14,330 nucleotides of DNA from Archaeoglobus sp. JdFR-24. Its GTDB lineage: Archaea; Halobacteriota; Archaeoglobi; Archaeoglobales; Archaeoglobaceae. The number at the start of each line of letters is the position of its first letter. Positions within the stretch are counted from its first letter, which is position 1. Where the stretch lies: positions 1-14,330 of the forward strand of contig MTML01000091.1 of NCBI GenBank assembly GCA_002011215.1. Direction: 5' to 3'. The position numbers and the translations under genes are program-made. Positions 1 to 6,905 of this stretch are shown here, piece by piece. The notes below the pieces were generated by a model that saw nothing but the letters and a program-made list of their open reading frames with translations, had not been told where the DNA came from and made no database searches.

Positions 1-1356
1 CTCGTCGGATGGATCATAAAGTTTGGTAAGTGGGTGGCCATAGAGAAGTCATTCAAGGCATCTCATCCTGACCTCATGAGTCCAGTAGCAGCACTGATCG
101 CGAGCTACATAATATTGATGTTGACGACCGCAGTTGGTGCGTATTTTATGAAATGGGATATCAAAAAATACATTGGTGCGTTTACAATCGTTTTCTGGCT
201 ATCGGTTCTCAGTTATATAGTCGGTGAAAACGCATACATAGCTGCTACAGAGCTTGACAGAGCGAAATATGGTATCGATTGGAGCCTGTCTCTCGGTGGA
301 GCGTTCTATATTATGGCACTGATCGTAGGTTTAATTATTGGCAACTTAGCTCCAAAAGGATTCAGAGAATTCGTTAAGCTCGGAGCAAGACCAGAATGGT
401 TTATCAAAGTTGCTATAGTTATGCTCGGTGCCAAACTTGGATATCTTGCGATCAAATCACTTGGTTATGCAGTGCACTTACTAACGGCTGGAGCAAGTGC
501 TACAATAGCTGCATATCTGCTATTCTGGCCTCTTGCATTTCTGGTTGGCAGAAAATTGTTTAAGCTTTCAAGAGAGTGGGCAGCGTGCTTGGCTTCGGGA
601 GTTTCGATCTGCGGTGTATCTGCAGCGATCGCAACTGCCGGTTCAATTAGAGCAAGACCAATAGTCCCGGTAATGATCTCCGCGCTTATTGTTGTGTTTG
701 CTGTCATTGAGCTGATCATACTTCCGGGGGTTCTTGCCGCAACTTGGTTACATGAGCCAATAGCAGCAGGAGCCAGCCTTGGTCTGACTGTGAAAACTGA
801 CGGTGCAGATGCTGCAGCTGGAGCGATTCTCGATGAACTGATGAGGTCGAGAGCCACATTAGAACTCGGACAGAACTGGGAAGAGGGCTGGATACTGATG
901 TCTGCAGTTAATACAAAGATCTGGATTGATATGTTCATCGGTGTCTGGGCTTTCGTTCTTGCTACGATCTGGGTTTACAGAGTTGAAAGACGCCCGGGAG
1001 AAAAAGTCCAGAAAATGGAGATCTGGTGGAGATTTCCAAAGTTCGTTCTTGGCTATTTCTTAGCGATGGGTCTGATACTTTTCATAGGGCTTAACCTATA
1101 TCCAGATTCTGCCGCAGCATACAAAGCATTGACTGTTGGAATTAAACCTGTAGAGGGTTCGCTGAGAAAATTCTTCTTCGTTCTGACATTTACAAGCATC
1201 GGCATTGTAACTGACTTCAGAGCTCTCAGGCAAGAGGGACTTGGAAGACTAACATTAGCTTATGCATTCATTCTGGCAGTAATCATAATACCAATTGGCT
1301 GGCTAATCGCATGGCTGTTCCACATGGGAATGATGCCACCAACAGTATCTCCATAA
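1..1356 (+). CDS. YeiH-family putative sulfate exporter-type transporter, 5'-truncated by the window
   Basis: The frame is open from base 1, so the GTG at 34 is probably internal and the gene begins upstream; 451 codons are visible. The product is a polytopic membrane protein with about ten hydrophobic segments. The CGVSAAIA stretch near visible residue 204 and the following membrane segments match the conserved core of the YeiH/UPF0324 family (PF03601). Members are annotated as putative sulfate exporters, but substrates are mostly unproven. A charged insert around visible residues 260-300 (VKTDGADAAAG, then EELGQNW-like) and a long N-terminal part make it a long-form member, unlike the compact paralogue at 5283-6272. 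A T-rich terminator follows the stop. Family assignment is confident; substrate is not. Confidence 0.85.
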   Translation, partial: LVGWIIKFGKWVAIEKSFKASHPDLMSPVAALIASYIILMLTTAVGAYFMKWDIKKYIGAFTIVFWLSVLSYIVGENAYIAATELDRAKYGIDWSLSLGGAFYIMALIVGLIIGNLAPKGFREFVKLGARPEWFIKVAIVMLGAKLGYLAIKSLGYAVHLLTAGASATIAAYLLFWPLAFLVGRKLFKLSREWAACLASGVSICGVSAAIATAGSIRARPIVPVMISALIVVFAVIELIILPGVLAATWLHEPIAAGASLGLTVKTDGADAAAGAILDELMRSRATLELGQNWEEGWILMSAVNTKIWIDMFIGVWAFVLATIWVYRVERRPGEKVQKMEIWWRFPKFVLGYFLAMGLILFIGLNLYPDSAAAYKALTVGIKPVEGSLRKFFFVLTFTSIGIVTDFRALRQEGLGRLTLAYAFILAVIIIPIGWLIAWLFHMGMMPPTVSP

Positions 1357-1366
1357 ACTTAAAACC

Positions 1367-1379
1367 TTTTTTATTTTTT
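1367..1379 (+). terminator. Oligo-T transcription terminator after the YeiH-type gene
   Basis: Two runs of six T separated by one A lie 11 bases after the stop codon. Archaeal transcription commonly ends at such T-tracts without a hairpin. Confidence 0.5.
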
Positions 1380-1388
1380 ATGAAAGCG

Positions 1389-1429
1389 TTTATTAAATGT
1401 AGTTTTACGCAAAAGTAACGGGGCAGGAG
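1389..1429 (+). promoter_or_regulatory. TATA-like box and Shine-Dalgarno site for the small HicB-like gene
   Basis: TTTATTAAAT at 1389-1398 is a plausible archaeal TATA box that predicts initiation near 1420. AGGAG at 1425-1429 lies six bases before the ATG at 1436 and fits the archaeal 16S anti-SD. Together they give a short leader of about 16 bases. Confidence 0.45.
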
Positions 1430-1435
1430 ATTTTA

Positions 1436-1684
1436 ATGAAGACAATTAGCTTTGACATATATCATGATGGAAAAGAATGGGTTGCAAAGAATGATAAAAT
1501 CACCATCACTGCTGAAACCATTGATCAGCTCGATGAAAATATTAGGTTGAAATTAAAGGAGATTTTAAAAGGGGGAAAAGTAAAGGTAACTATGGAGCTC
1601 GATTATAGGCGGAATGTGCCACATTGGATATGGCAGTATCATCCCTATTACTTTTACCGTGCTATCTTTTTAGATCTGGACTGA
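1436..1684 (+). CDS. Small HicB/DUF5395-like protein of unknown function
   Basis: This is an 82-residue acidic protein. Its first half (FDIYHDGKEWVAKNDKITI, then AETIDQLDENIRLKLKEIL) has the look of the HicB-like fold: a short beta hairpin with a DGxxWVAxND motif, then a helix introduced by 'TIDQLDENI'. The C-terminal half ends in an aromatic-rich stretch (PHWIWQYHPYYFYR). From memory this resembles the archaeal DUF5395 family, but that cannot be tested here. A clear Shine-Dalgarno AGGAG supports the ATG at 1436, and the ORF is flanked by non-coding AT-rich DNA. No HicA-like toxin partner is visible beside it, so a toxin-antitoxin role is not supported. Confidence 0.7.
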   Translation: MKTISFDIYHDGKEWVAKNDKITITAETIDQLDENIRLKLKEILKGGKVKVTMELDYRRNVPHWIWQYHPYYFYRAIFLDLD

Positions 1685-1800
1685 TTTTTAATTAGATTTT
1701 TTGACGAATTCAAAACCTGATAGGGCTTCCCTTTATAAGCTTTTCAAATAAAATTGAATAACAACAACACGCCTCCATATTTTTATTTCTTAACTCCTGA

Positions 1801-2886
1801 AGGGTGTCTCTAAAAAATAACATCTCAAAACAATCTAAATAAAAAAAGAATCCATATTAAACGAAAAATTTAAAAACAGAAGCATATACTTCCTTTTCAT
1901 GATTATGGATGAGATGAGGGAGAAGACAGATAGAAGAGAGATTTACGAAGATGAATTGAGAATTCTCATTTACAGCTTCGCTTACACAATCAGCAGAACC
2001 GCAAAAAAGCTGTTTAAAAGAAAAGAACTGTTAGATGATGCCTTCATAGACTACTTCAAGGTTGAAACAATAAGCTTTGGGAATGATTCCCTGATTTTAC
2101 CTCTATCTCAGCTTTGATGAGAAATTAAGGAAAAATTTAAGTTCTCGACACCTTTATTGTTCCTGCTGATTTGAACAAACGTAGAAATAGAAAGAAGATG
2201 TCAGGAATTTTGATGCTGAATTCGTCTTCGATTCCTTAAAAAGGGACTACGGTGGGTTACGTTGTTGCTGTTTTAATAAATCTGTCAAATTTAAGTTTAG
2301 TTGACGTTAGAATTTTCTCGAAGAAAGCATCTTAAGATATGGGAAGAGATGGTGATGAAGAACATAGGAACGCTAAACGGGAAAATAAAGGCTGTAATAG
2401 TAGATGCAGGCTTTTGCTGCTACAAGGTATATGAGATGTCAACGTCATACAGAATCATACCGATCGTAAGATGCCAATCAACTTTGACTGGCTTGACTCC
2501 CGCTATTCCAGCGTTTTTGATAAAATCCTGTTAAGAGATCTCAACGAGATAATAAGGATGATTCTCCAAACGATCAACGATTATTGAAGATTTGAGATGC
2601 GATCCGAGATTGAACTGCTTTTCAAAGCTTCTAAGACTTCGTTTGGTTTAAAGGATTTGCACATTTATTACAGAGATCTGGCCATTCAGGTTACCATGTG
2701 TCTATATGTCGGATCTTTGTTTATGCAGTTCTGTATGGAGAATGCTAAAGCTGACGTTATCATAGAGCATTTGAGGAGGAGAAGGCTGTAAATCATAAGA
2801 CCACTTTTTGGAACCATTTATTTTAGATTTGGATTTGCTAAGTGTTGGGTTTGTTAAAATAGAGAGACTGGATAAAGGGAGACCCT
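1801..2886 (+). mobile_element. Candidate remnant insertion sequence, about 1.09 kb
   Basis: The decayed transposase at about 1899-2791 lies between AGGGTGTCTCT (1801-1811) and AGGGAGACCCT (2876-2886). Read inward from each end these agree at 9 of 11 positions, which would make a 1,086-bp element with short imperfect terminal inverted repeats. No target-site duplication is apparent. The right repeat is itself nearly palindromic, so the boundary may be chance. The length is close to the 1.08-kb class implied by the name of ISA1083 in Archaeoglobus fulgidus, but identity cannot be tested here. Confidence 0.4.
1899..2791 (+). pseudogene. Decayed DDE (IS4/IS5-like) transposase with several frameshifts
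   Basis: Pieces of one transposase can be read in changing frames. They are an N-terminal helical piece (1899-2117); FDAEFVFDSLKRDYGG (about 2209-2256); YVVAVLINLSNLSLVDVRIF (about 2257-2316); KIWEEMVMKN, then GKIKAVIVDAGF and YRIIPIVR (about 2335-2470); FDWLDSRYSSVFDKILLRDL (about 2476-2540); and MRSEIELLFKASK, then LHIYYRDLAIQ (2597-2791). The VDAGF block resembles the second catalytic Asp region and SEIELLFK the catalytic Glu helix of DDE_Tnp_1-type enzymes. At least three frameshifts and an in-frame stop near 2586 break it, so it cannot make an active enzyme. The IS family is not assigned firmly. The N-terminal piece at 1899-2117 belongs here by position and frame decay rather than by motif. 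Confidence 0.75.
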
Positions 2887-2977
2887 AAAATTGTGTCAAG
2901 ATATTTCGCAGTATCGTTAAAAAATGGACTGCTTACTGAGTTGAGTGTATGTGTTTAAGCTTGGGGAAGAAGTTAAA

Positions 2978-2989
2978 AGCGTGCCACGC
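2978..2989 (-). terminator. Short palindrome and T4 after the PAS/DUF835 gene (weak terminator)
   Basis: Read on the minus strand, GCGTGGCACGC directly follows the TGA stop and is followed by TTTT. The stem is only four or five base pairs, so this is a weak candidate. Confidence 0.25.
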
Positions 2990-5272
2990 TCAAACCTTGG
3001 CCCTTTGAGCCATCAGGAAGTAGTCCTTCCCGTAATCTGTCAGCTCGAGCAGCTTTATACGACCGTCTTTTTCAATTTTCAGCAGACCTCTCCCTACAAG
3101 ATAGTTAATTCTTTTCTTGGCTGTATTCCTTGCAATATTGAACCTTTCCATAACATCTTTGATGGAAGGTTTGTTTCCAACCCTGTTCTCCATGTATATA
3201 TATCTGGCCAGCTCGTATATTTCAGATGGCAGATCTACAGATTTTGATCTGATGGTTTCACATTCCTTTCTGAGCACCTTGAACTCACTATCAGACACCA
3301 GAGAAGGATCAATATTCAACACGATTACTCCTTTCCTGAAAAGGTAAAATGCATCTCTCAATTCCTGAATGAACTCAAGCACCTTTGAAAAACCGTTCTT
3401 TATAATCAGGTAATCAAGGTCAATCAGAACAGCGTTGTTCCAGCCAGGAAGGTTTAGAATAATTTCTTTAAGCTTTTTCAGATCTGACGAAACAACATCC
3501 TTGCTCTGTTTTTCAGAAATGTAGTATATTTCCGCATCACTACAATTTATATCCTCTTTAGACCGCCTGGAAAAGATTGTCCCATTAAAACCACATTTAA
3601 TCAAATCAGCAACCACTTCGTCGCAGATCTCAGGGGAGTGTTCTACAAGGTACACCTTTCCCTTATCAATATCATATCGAGATATTTTACGCAAGAGCTC
3701 CTTTTCAGTTTTCATTCTGATAGAGATGTCCCTTGAGATAAATGAGATCCTCGAAAGCTTTCCATCATGATCGTAGACTGGTGTCACAGTCACCTCAACA
3801 TCAATTATTTCACCATCCTTGTTAAATCTCCTGGTTTCATAAGATATGTGAAAAGCACCTTTTCTCATCCTTTCCCTGATATTTTCAATTTCAGTTCTTA
3901 TTTCTTCAGGAACCAAAACTTCTATACCTCTTCCGATGATTTCATCCTTTTTCCATCCAAATAGAGTTTCTGCAGTTTTATTCCAGCTCGTTATCCTGCC
4001 ATCAAGATCTATCGAAAAAATAGCATCATTTGAATTCTCCACAATATTGGCCAGATACTCCAGCTCTTTCTTTGACTCAAGCAGTTCCTTTGTTTTCTCC
4101 TCAAGCTCGTTGTAAGCGAGTCTCAGTTCTTCCTCTGACTTTTTCCTCTGTGTAATATCTCTCATTATGGCAACAAATCCCACTATTTCACCCTTTGAAT
4201 CATGAATCGCTGTAAGAGTTTGATCCACTATTATCATTCTGCCATCTTTTGAAATTCTCACAGTTTCAATATCTCTTGCATATCCTTCCTGGATCGCTCT
4301 TTTGAAGTTTTCAGCACATGCTCTGTGGCGATCTTTTGGGAGCAAAACCTGAAGTGGTTTACCAATCATCTCTTCAGCAGTGTATCCAAACATAAGTTCG
4401 GCCCCTTTATTCCATGAGACAATATTTGTGTCAAGATCAAGGGAAACAATTGCATCTATTGTGTGCTCGAGAATACTGATAAGATAAGCCGCCTCCTCTT
4501 CTGCCTTCTTTCTAAGACTGATATCTCTTGCGACACATCTATAACCTTTAAGTCTCCCCGTTTCGTCAAAATAAGGTCTTCCACTGACCTCAACAAATAT
4601 TTCTCTCTTTTCTCCAGCCAGATGTATATCAATTCCACTAAAGAGTTTACCACTCTCCAGGTTCTCAAACTTTTCTTTTATGATGCTAAGATCTCCAGGA
4701 TTGACAAGATCAAAAAATGATTTTCCGTTTATCTCTTCAGGTCTTTTACCAATCATATCTATACTCCGGGAGCTTGAATAGGTTACAATCATGTTTTCGT
4801 TAATTTCAAAAACCCAATCGTTTATGTCTTCTATAAGAGCCCTATATTTCTCCTCACTCCTTTCGATTACTTCTCTCTGCCGGTTCAGCTCATAAGCCAT
4901 TTTATTGAAGGAGTCTGCGAGCTCTTCCAACTCATCACCAGAGTTTATTTCCACAAAAACATATTCTCCCCTAGTTATCCTGTTAAACCCTTCTTTCAAC
5001 CTCTCAATTGGTTCAACTATACTACCTGCAGCAAACAAGGATGTGCCAAGCAGTATTATACCAATGTAAACCAAGTATTCGAAAATGAATGACCTTGGCG
5101 AATAAAAGGTAGCAATATAAAGAGAAAGAGAGAGTAGAGAGAAAAACAATGATACCATAACTATCTTAAGAAATATCGGGAAATAAAAGGATGGTTTTGT
5201 GTTCTTTACTTCAGGCGAGTTCTCTTTTTTCAATTTTGCTCCATCTAACTTTAGATATTTCATTGGCTTCAT
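2990..5272 (-). CDS. Membrane-anchored HAMP-PAS-PAS-PAS-DUF835-winged-helix regulator (no kinase domain)
   Basis: The 760-residue protein has two N-terminal membrane segments (about 30-56 and 62-83) and a HAMP linker (84-135, with DELEELADSFNKM). Three PAS-PAC units follow, at about 140-257, 262-376 and 404-520; each ends in a typical RDIS/RDIT motif with the usual WNK/W-N core in units 2 and 3. DUF835 (PF05763) spans about 530-665, with the hallmark DIDKGKVYLVEHSPE opening and VLIDLDYLIIKNGF core. The C-terminus (about 685-757) is a winged helix (IKDVMERFNIARNTAKKRINYLVGRGLLK). No H-box, N-box or G-box of a histidine kinase is present, so it is not a two-component kinase. It probably senses a signal at the membrane or in the cytosol through PAS and acts on DNA directly. 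It follows a YeiH-type transporter by one base and is surely cotranscribed. An upstream GTG at 5281 lies inside the Shine-Dalgarno sequence, so ATG 5272 is preferred. Its target is unknown. Confidence 0.85.
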   Translation of the reverse strand: MKPMKYLKLDGAKLKKENSPEVKNTKPSFYFPIFLKIVMVSLFFSLLSLSLYIATFYSPRSFIFEYLVYIGIILLGTSLFAAGSIVEPIERLKEGFNRITRGEYVFVEINSGDELEELADSFNKMAYELNRQREVIERSEEKYRALIEDINDWVFEINENMIVTYSSSRSIDMIGKRPEEINGKSFFDLVNPGDLSIIKEKFENLESGKLFSGIDIHLAGEKREIFVEVSGRPYFDETGRLKGYRCVARDISLRKKAEEEAAYLISILEHTIDAIVSLDLDTNIVSWNKGAELMFGYTAEEMIGKPLQVLLPKDRHRACAENFKRAIQEGYARDIETVRISKDGRMIIVDQTLTAIHDSKGEIVGFVAIMRDITQRKKSEEELRLAYNELEEKTKELLESKKELEYLANIVENSNDAIFSIDLDGRITSWNKTAETLFGWKKDEIIGRGIEVLVPEEIRTEIENIRERMRKGAFHISYETRRFNKDGEIIDVEVTVTPVYDHDGKLSRISFISRDISIRMKTEKELLRKISRYDIDKGKVYLVEHSPEICDEVVADLIKCGFNGTIFSRRSKEDINCSDAEIYYISEKQSKDVVSSDLKKLKEIILNLPGWNNAVLIDLDYLIIKNGFSKVLEFIQELRDAFYLFRKGVIVLNIDPSLVSDSEFKVLRKECETIRSKSVDLPSEIYELARYIYMENRVGNKPSIKDVMERFNIARNTAKKRINYLVGRGLLKIEKDGRIKLLELTDYGKDYFLMAQRAKV

Positions 5273-5276
5273 GAAA

Positions 5277-5284
5277 ATCACCTC
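5277..5284 (-). promoter_or_regulatory. Strong Shine-Dalgarno site overlapping the transporter stop codon
   Basis: GAGGTGAT on the minus strand is a full-length match to the archaeal 16S anti-SD. It overlaps the TGA of the upstream transporter (5283-5285) and ends four bases before ATG 5272. This decides the start of the PAS/DUF835 gene and implies translational coupling. Confidence 0.75.
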
Positions 5285-6272
5285 AAATCAGACTCATAAG
5301 AAGTATAACGACTATCACGGAGAACAACCACCCCACATACACAACAATTAGAGGAGTTATTCTCACATTCTGAATGTCGCTAAGATTTACTGAGAAACCA
5401 ATTGAAGACAGAGTTAAAGCAAAGGCAAGAGTAGAAAGAGGTTGCAGAGAACGTACGATGGCCTCAGGCAATATATTTTCCGACAGAAAAGCCATGGCTA
5501 TGAAAGCAACTATATACCATGGCACATAAAACCTGTGATCTGAGTAAATGAACGAAACTATCAACGCCACAACTGCAATCATCGCGATCCTGACTGCCTT
5601 TATTGCAAGAGCGAAATTTATCAGGTTATCACTGAAGGGACTGGTGGCAATTTTTACGAGGCCAGTTTGCTGTAAGGTTGCACCACTTAAGAGAGCATAT
5701 TTGTAATCAGGCAATCCAATTATGTAGTTAACGGATGGGTACACAACAGCTCCAGTAAGACCAACAACCGTGATTATTATTATAGATGCGGAGAACTCCT
5801 CCTTTTTTGGATTTATTATCGAAGAAATGATTGCAATTGCAGAGGCTCCGCATATGGCATTTCCGCATGTTAAAAGCGTTGTGAATTTGCTTCCAATACC
5901 ATTAAGTCTTGCAAGATAGAGAACACTCAACCCGAGAATCAATGTAGAGAGTAGAGAGAGGGCTATATATTCTGGAGAAATCGTAACTCCCTTTGGAAAA
6001 ACAATATTGGTTCCATATAAAATGATCCCAACAGGGAGGGTAACAGAAAGGGCTTTTTGTGCAACAACATCTTTTCTTTCACTACGATAAAGAGAACCAA
6101 ACAGTATTCCAAGAAAAAGAGCCATGAACAGAGCATCAAATGCAGGATCCAGAGTACTTATGACATATGCCATTGTTCCCGATACGAGAATTATCAGGAT
6201 TGCGGGGTAGTTTCTGATGACTTCATAAAAAACCTTCCTAATAGCATGAGCCGTGAACAAATTTCGCTGCAT
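5283..6272 (-). CDS. Compact YeiH-family putative sulfate exporter-type transporter
   Basis: The protein has 329 residues, the usual size for YeiH/UPF0324 proteins (PF03601), with about ten hydrophobic helices. The family signature region is at residues 136-151 (CGNAICGASAIAIISS), and LPVGIILYGTNI (79-90) and the C-terminal LSSIGFSVNLSDI (288-300) are also typical. Family members are called sulfate exporters, yet the function is proven for very few; other small anions are possible. It leads an apparent operon with the PAS/DUF835/winged-helix regulator, which suggests that the regulator responds to, or controls, the transported compound. The ATG at 6272 has no Shine-Dalgarno site. A TATA-like box about 25 bases upstream predicts a leaderless message. 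It is paralogous to the transporter at the left edge of the window. Confidence 0.88.
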   Translation of the reverse strand: MQRNLFTAHAIRKVFYEVIRNYPAILIILVSGTMAYVISTLDPAFDALFMALFLGILFGSLYRSERKDVVAQKALSVTLPVGIILYGTNIVFPKGVTISPEYIALSLLSTLILGLSVLYLARLNGIGSKFTTLLTCGNAICGASAIAIISSIINPKKEEFSASIIIITVVGLTGAVVYPSVNYIIGLPDYKYALLSGATLQQTGLVKIATSPFSDNLINFALAIKAVRIAMIAVVALIVSFIYSDHRFYVPWYIVAFIAMAFLSENILPEAIVRSLQPLSTLAFALTLSSIGFSVNLSDIQNVRITPLIVVYVGWLFSVIVVILLMSLI

Positions 6273-6292
6273 ATGGTTGTGAACATGCTATC

Positions 6293-6301
6293 ATATATTT
6301 T
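6293..6301 (-). promoter_or_regulatory. TATA-like box for the transporter/regulator operon
   Basis: AAAATATAT on the minus strand is centred about 25 bases before ATG 6272, which places initiation at or next to the start codon. No Shine-Dalgarno site is present, in keeping with a leaderless transcript. Confidence 0.45.
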
Positions 6302-6307
6302 TAATTT

Positions 6308-6330
6308 TTGACACTATTATTGACAGTCAA
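6308..6330. promoter_or_regulatory. Dyad/direct-repeat candidate operator between divergent genes
   Basis: TTGACA occurs at 6308-6313 and again at 6320-6325, and GTCAA closes the block at 6326-6330 as the inverse of the first TTGAC. It lies in the 114-bp gap between the divergent transporter and merR genes, directly upstream of the transporter TATA-like box. It could be bound by the winged-helix regulator or the MerR protein. The arms are only five bases long. Confidence 0.35.
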
Positions 6331-6386
6331 GTTAACTGATACTGCACCTGCGTAAAATTAAAATCCACTGATTTTTATTTACAATT

Positions 6387-6791
6387 ATGCGTAAAAAAGA
6401 CAGAAGCAGAGAGAAGTTTTTCACAATATCGCAACTTTCAAAGGAATTTGAGGTGAGCACCCGAACGATAAGATACTATGAAGAGATAGGGCTTTTATCA
6501 CCGATGAGAACTCCAACCAACCAGAGATTATACACAAAAAGGGACCGTACCAGACTCAAGTTAATTTTGAGAGGTAAAAGACTTGGTTTTTCTCTCGAAG
6601 AAATAAGAGAGATGCTTGACATGTATGAAGTGAGCGAGCCAGAGCAGATCCGCCTCACCATAAAGTACGGAGAAAGGAAGATCAGAGAAATCGAGGAAAA
6701 AATAAGGGATCTTGAAACTCTCAAAAGCGATATCATTTCCCTAAAAGAGACTCTATTAAAAAGATTGGAAGAGATCGAAAAGCAGAGATGA
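6387..6791 (+). CDS. MerR-family transcriptional regulator without metal-binding residues
   Basis: This 134-residue protein has an N-terminal MerR DNA-binding domain. The helix-turn-helix is at about 12-37 (FTISQLSKEFEVSTRTIRYYEEIGLL), followed by the wing (PTNQRLYTKRD) and second helical pair (LKLILRGKRLGFSLEEIREML). A long charged coiled coil (about 88-131) serves for dimerisation. It contains no Cys and no His, so it is not a metal or thiol sensor of the MerR/CueR/SoxR kinds, and there is no separate ligand-binding domain. It stands just before an acyl-CoA dehydrogenase gene, with a perfect-armed palindrome in between. This layout recalls LiuR-type MerR regulators of branched-chain acyl-CoA breakdown in proteobacteria. 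The ATG at 6387 has no Shine-Dalgarno site and may be leaderless. Confidence 0.9.
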   Translation: MRKKDRSREKFFTISQLSKEFEVSTRTIRYYEEIGLLSPMRTPTNQRLYTKRDRTRLKLILRGKRLGFSLEEIREMLDMYEVSEPEQIRLTIKYGERKIREIEEKIRDLETLKSDIISLKETLLKRLEEIEKQR

Positions 6792-6795
6792 AAAA

Positions 6796-6810
6796 TTTTA
6801 AATAATTTAA
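6796..6810 (+). promoter_or_regulatory. TATA-like box for the acyl-CoA dehydrogenase gene
   Basis: TTTTAAATAATTTAA, centred near 6801-6803, predicts initiation near 6827, immediately after the palindrome at 6811-6826. A second TATA-like stretch (TTTATCATA, 6865-6873) would give a start near 6893, so two promoters are possible. Confidence 0.4.
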
Positions 6811-6826
6811 TTTACGTTTACGTAAA
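6811..6826. promoter_or_regulatory. Palindromic operator candidate (TTTACGT-TT-ACGTAAA)
   Basis: This is a 16-bp inverted repeat with two perfect 7-bp arms and a 2-bp centre, located 20 bp after the merR stop and 80 bp before the acyl-CoA dehydrogenase start. It sits between the TATA-like box and the predicted start site. As I recall, the LiuR operator of proteobacteria is a similar ACGT-containing palindrome. The neighbouring MerR protein is the natural candidate to bind it. Confidence 0.7.
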
Positions 6827-6893
6827 GTGAAAGCACTATTTGAGAGAAAAGTAAAATAAAATAATTTATCATATCTTTTTGAATCAGATAGTC

Positions 6894-6900
6894 AAGGTGG
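6894..6900 (+). promoter_or_regulatory. Shine-Dalgarno site of the acyl-CoA dehydrogenase gene
   Basis: AAGGTGG lies five bases before ATG 6906 and supports that start. Confidence 0.6.
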
Positions 6901-6905
6901 TTTAA

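Noticed and set aside
2115..2168. TGATGA followed about 45 bases later by CTGA, resembling a C/D box pair
   Set aside because: It lies within the decayed transposase, with no internal D'/C' boxes or closing stem.
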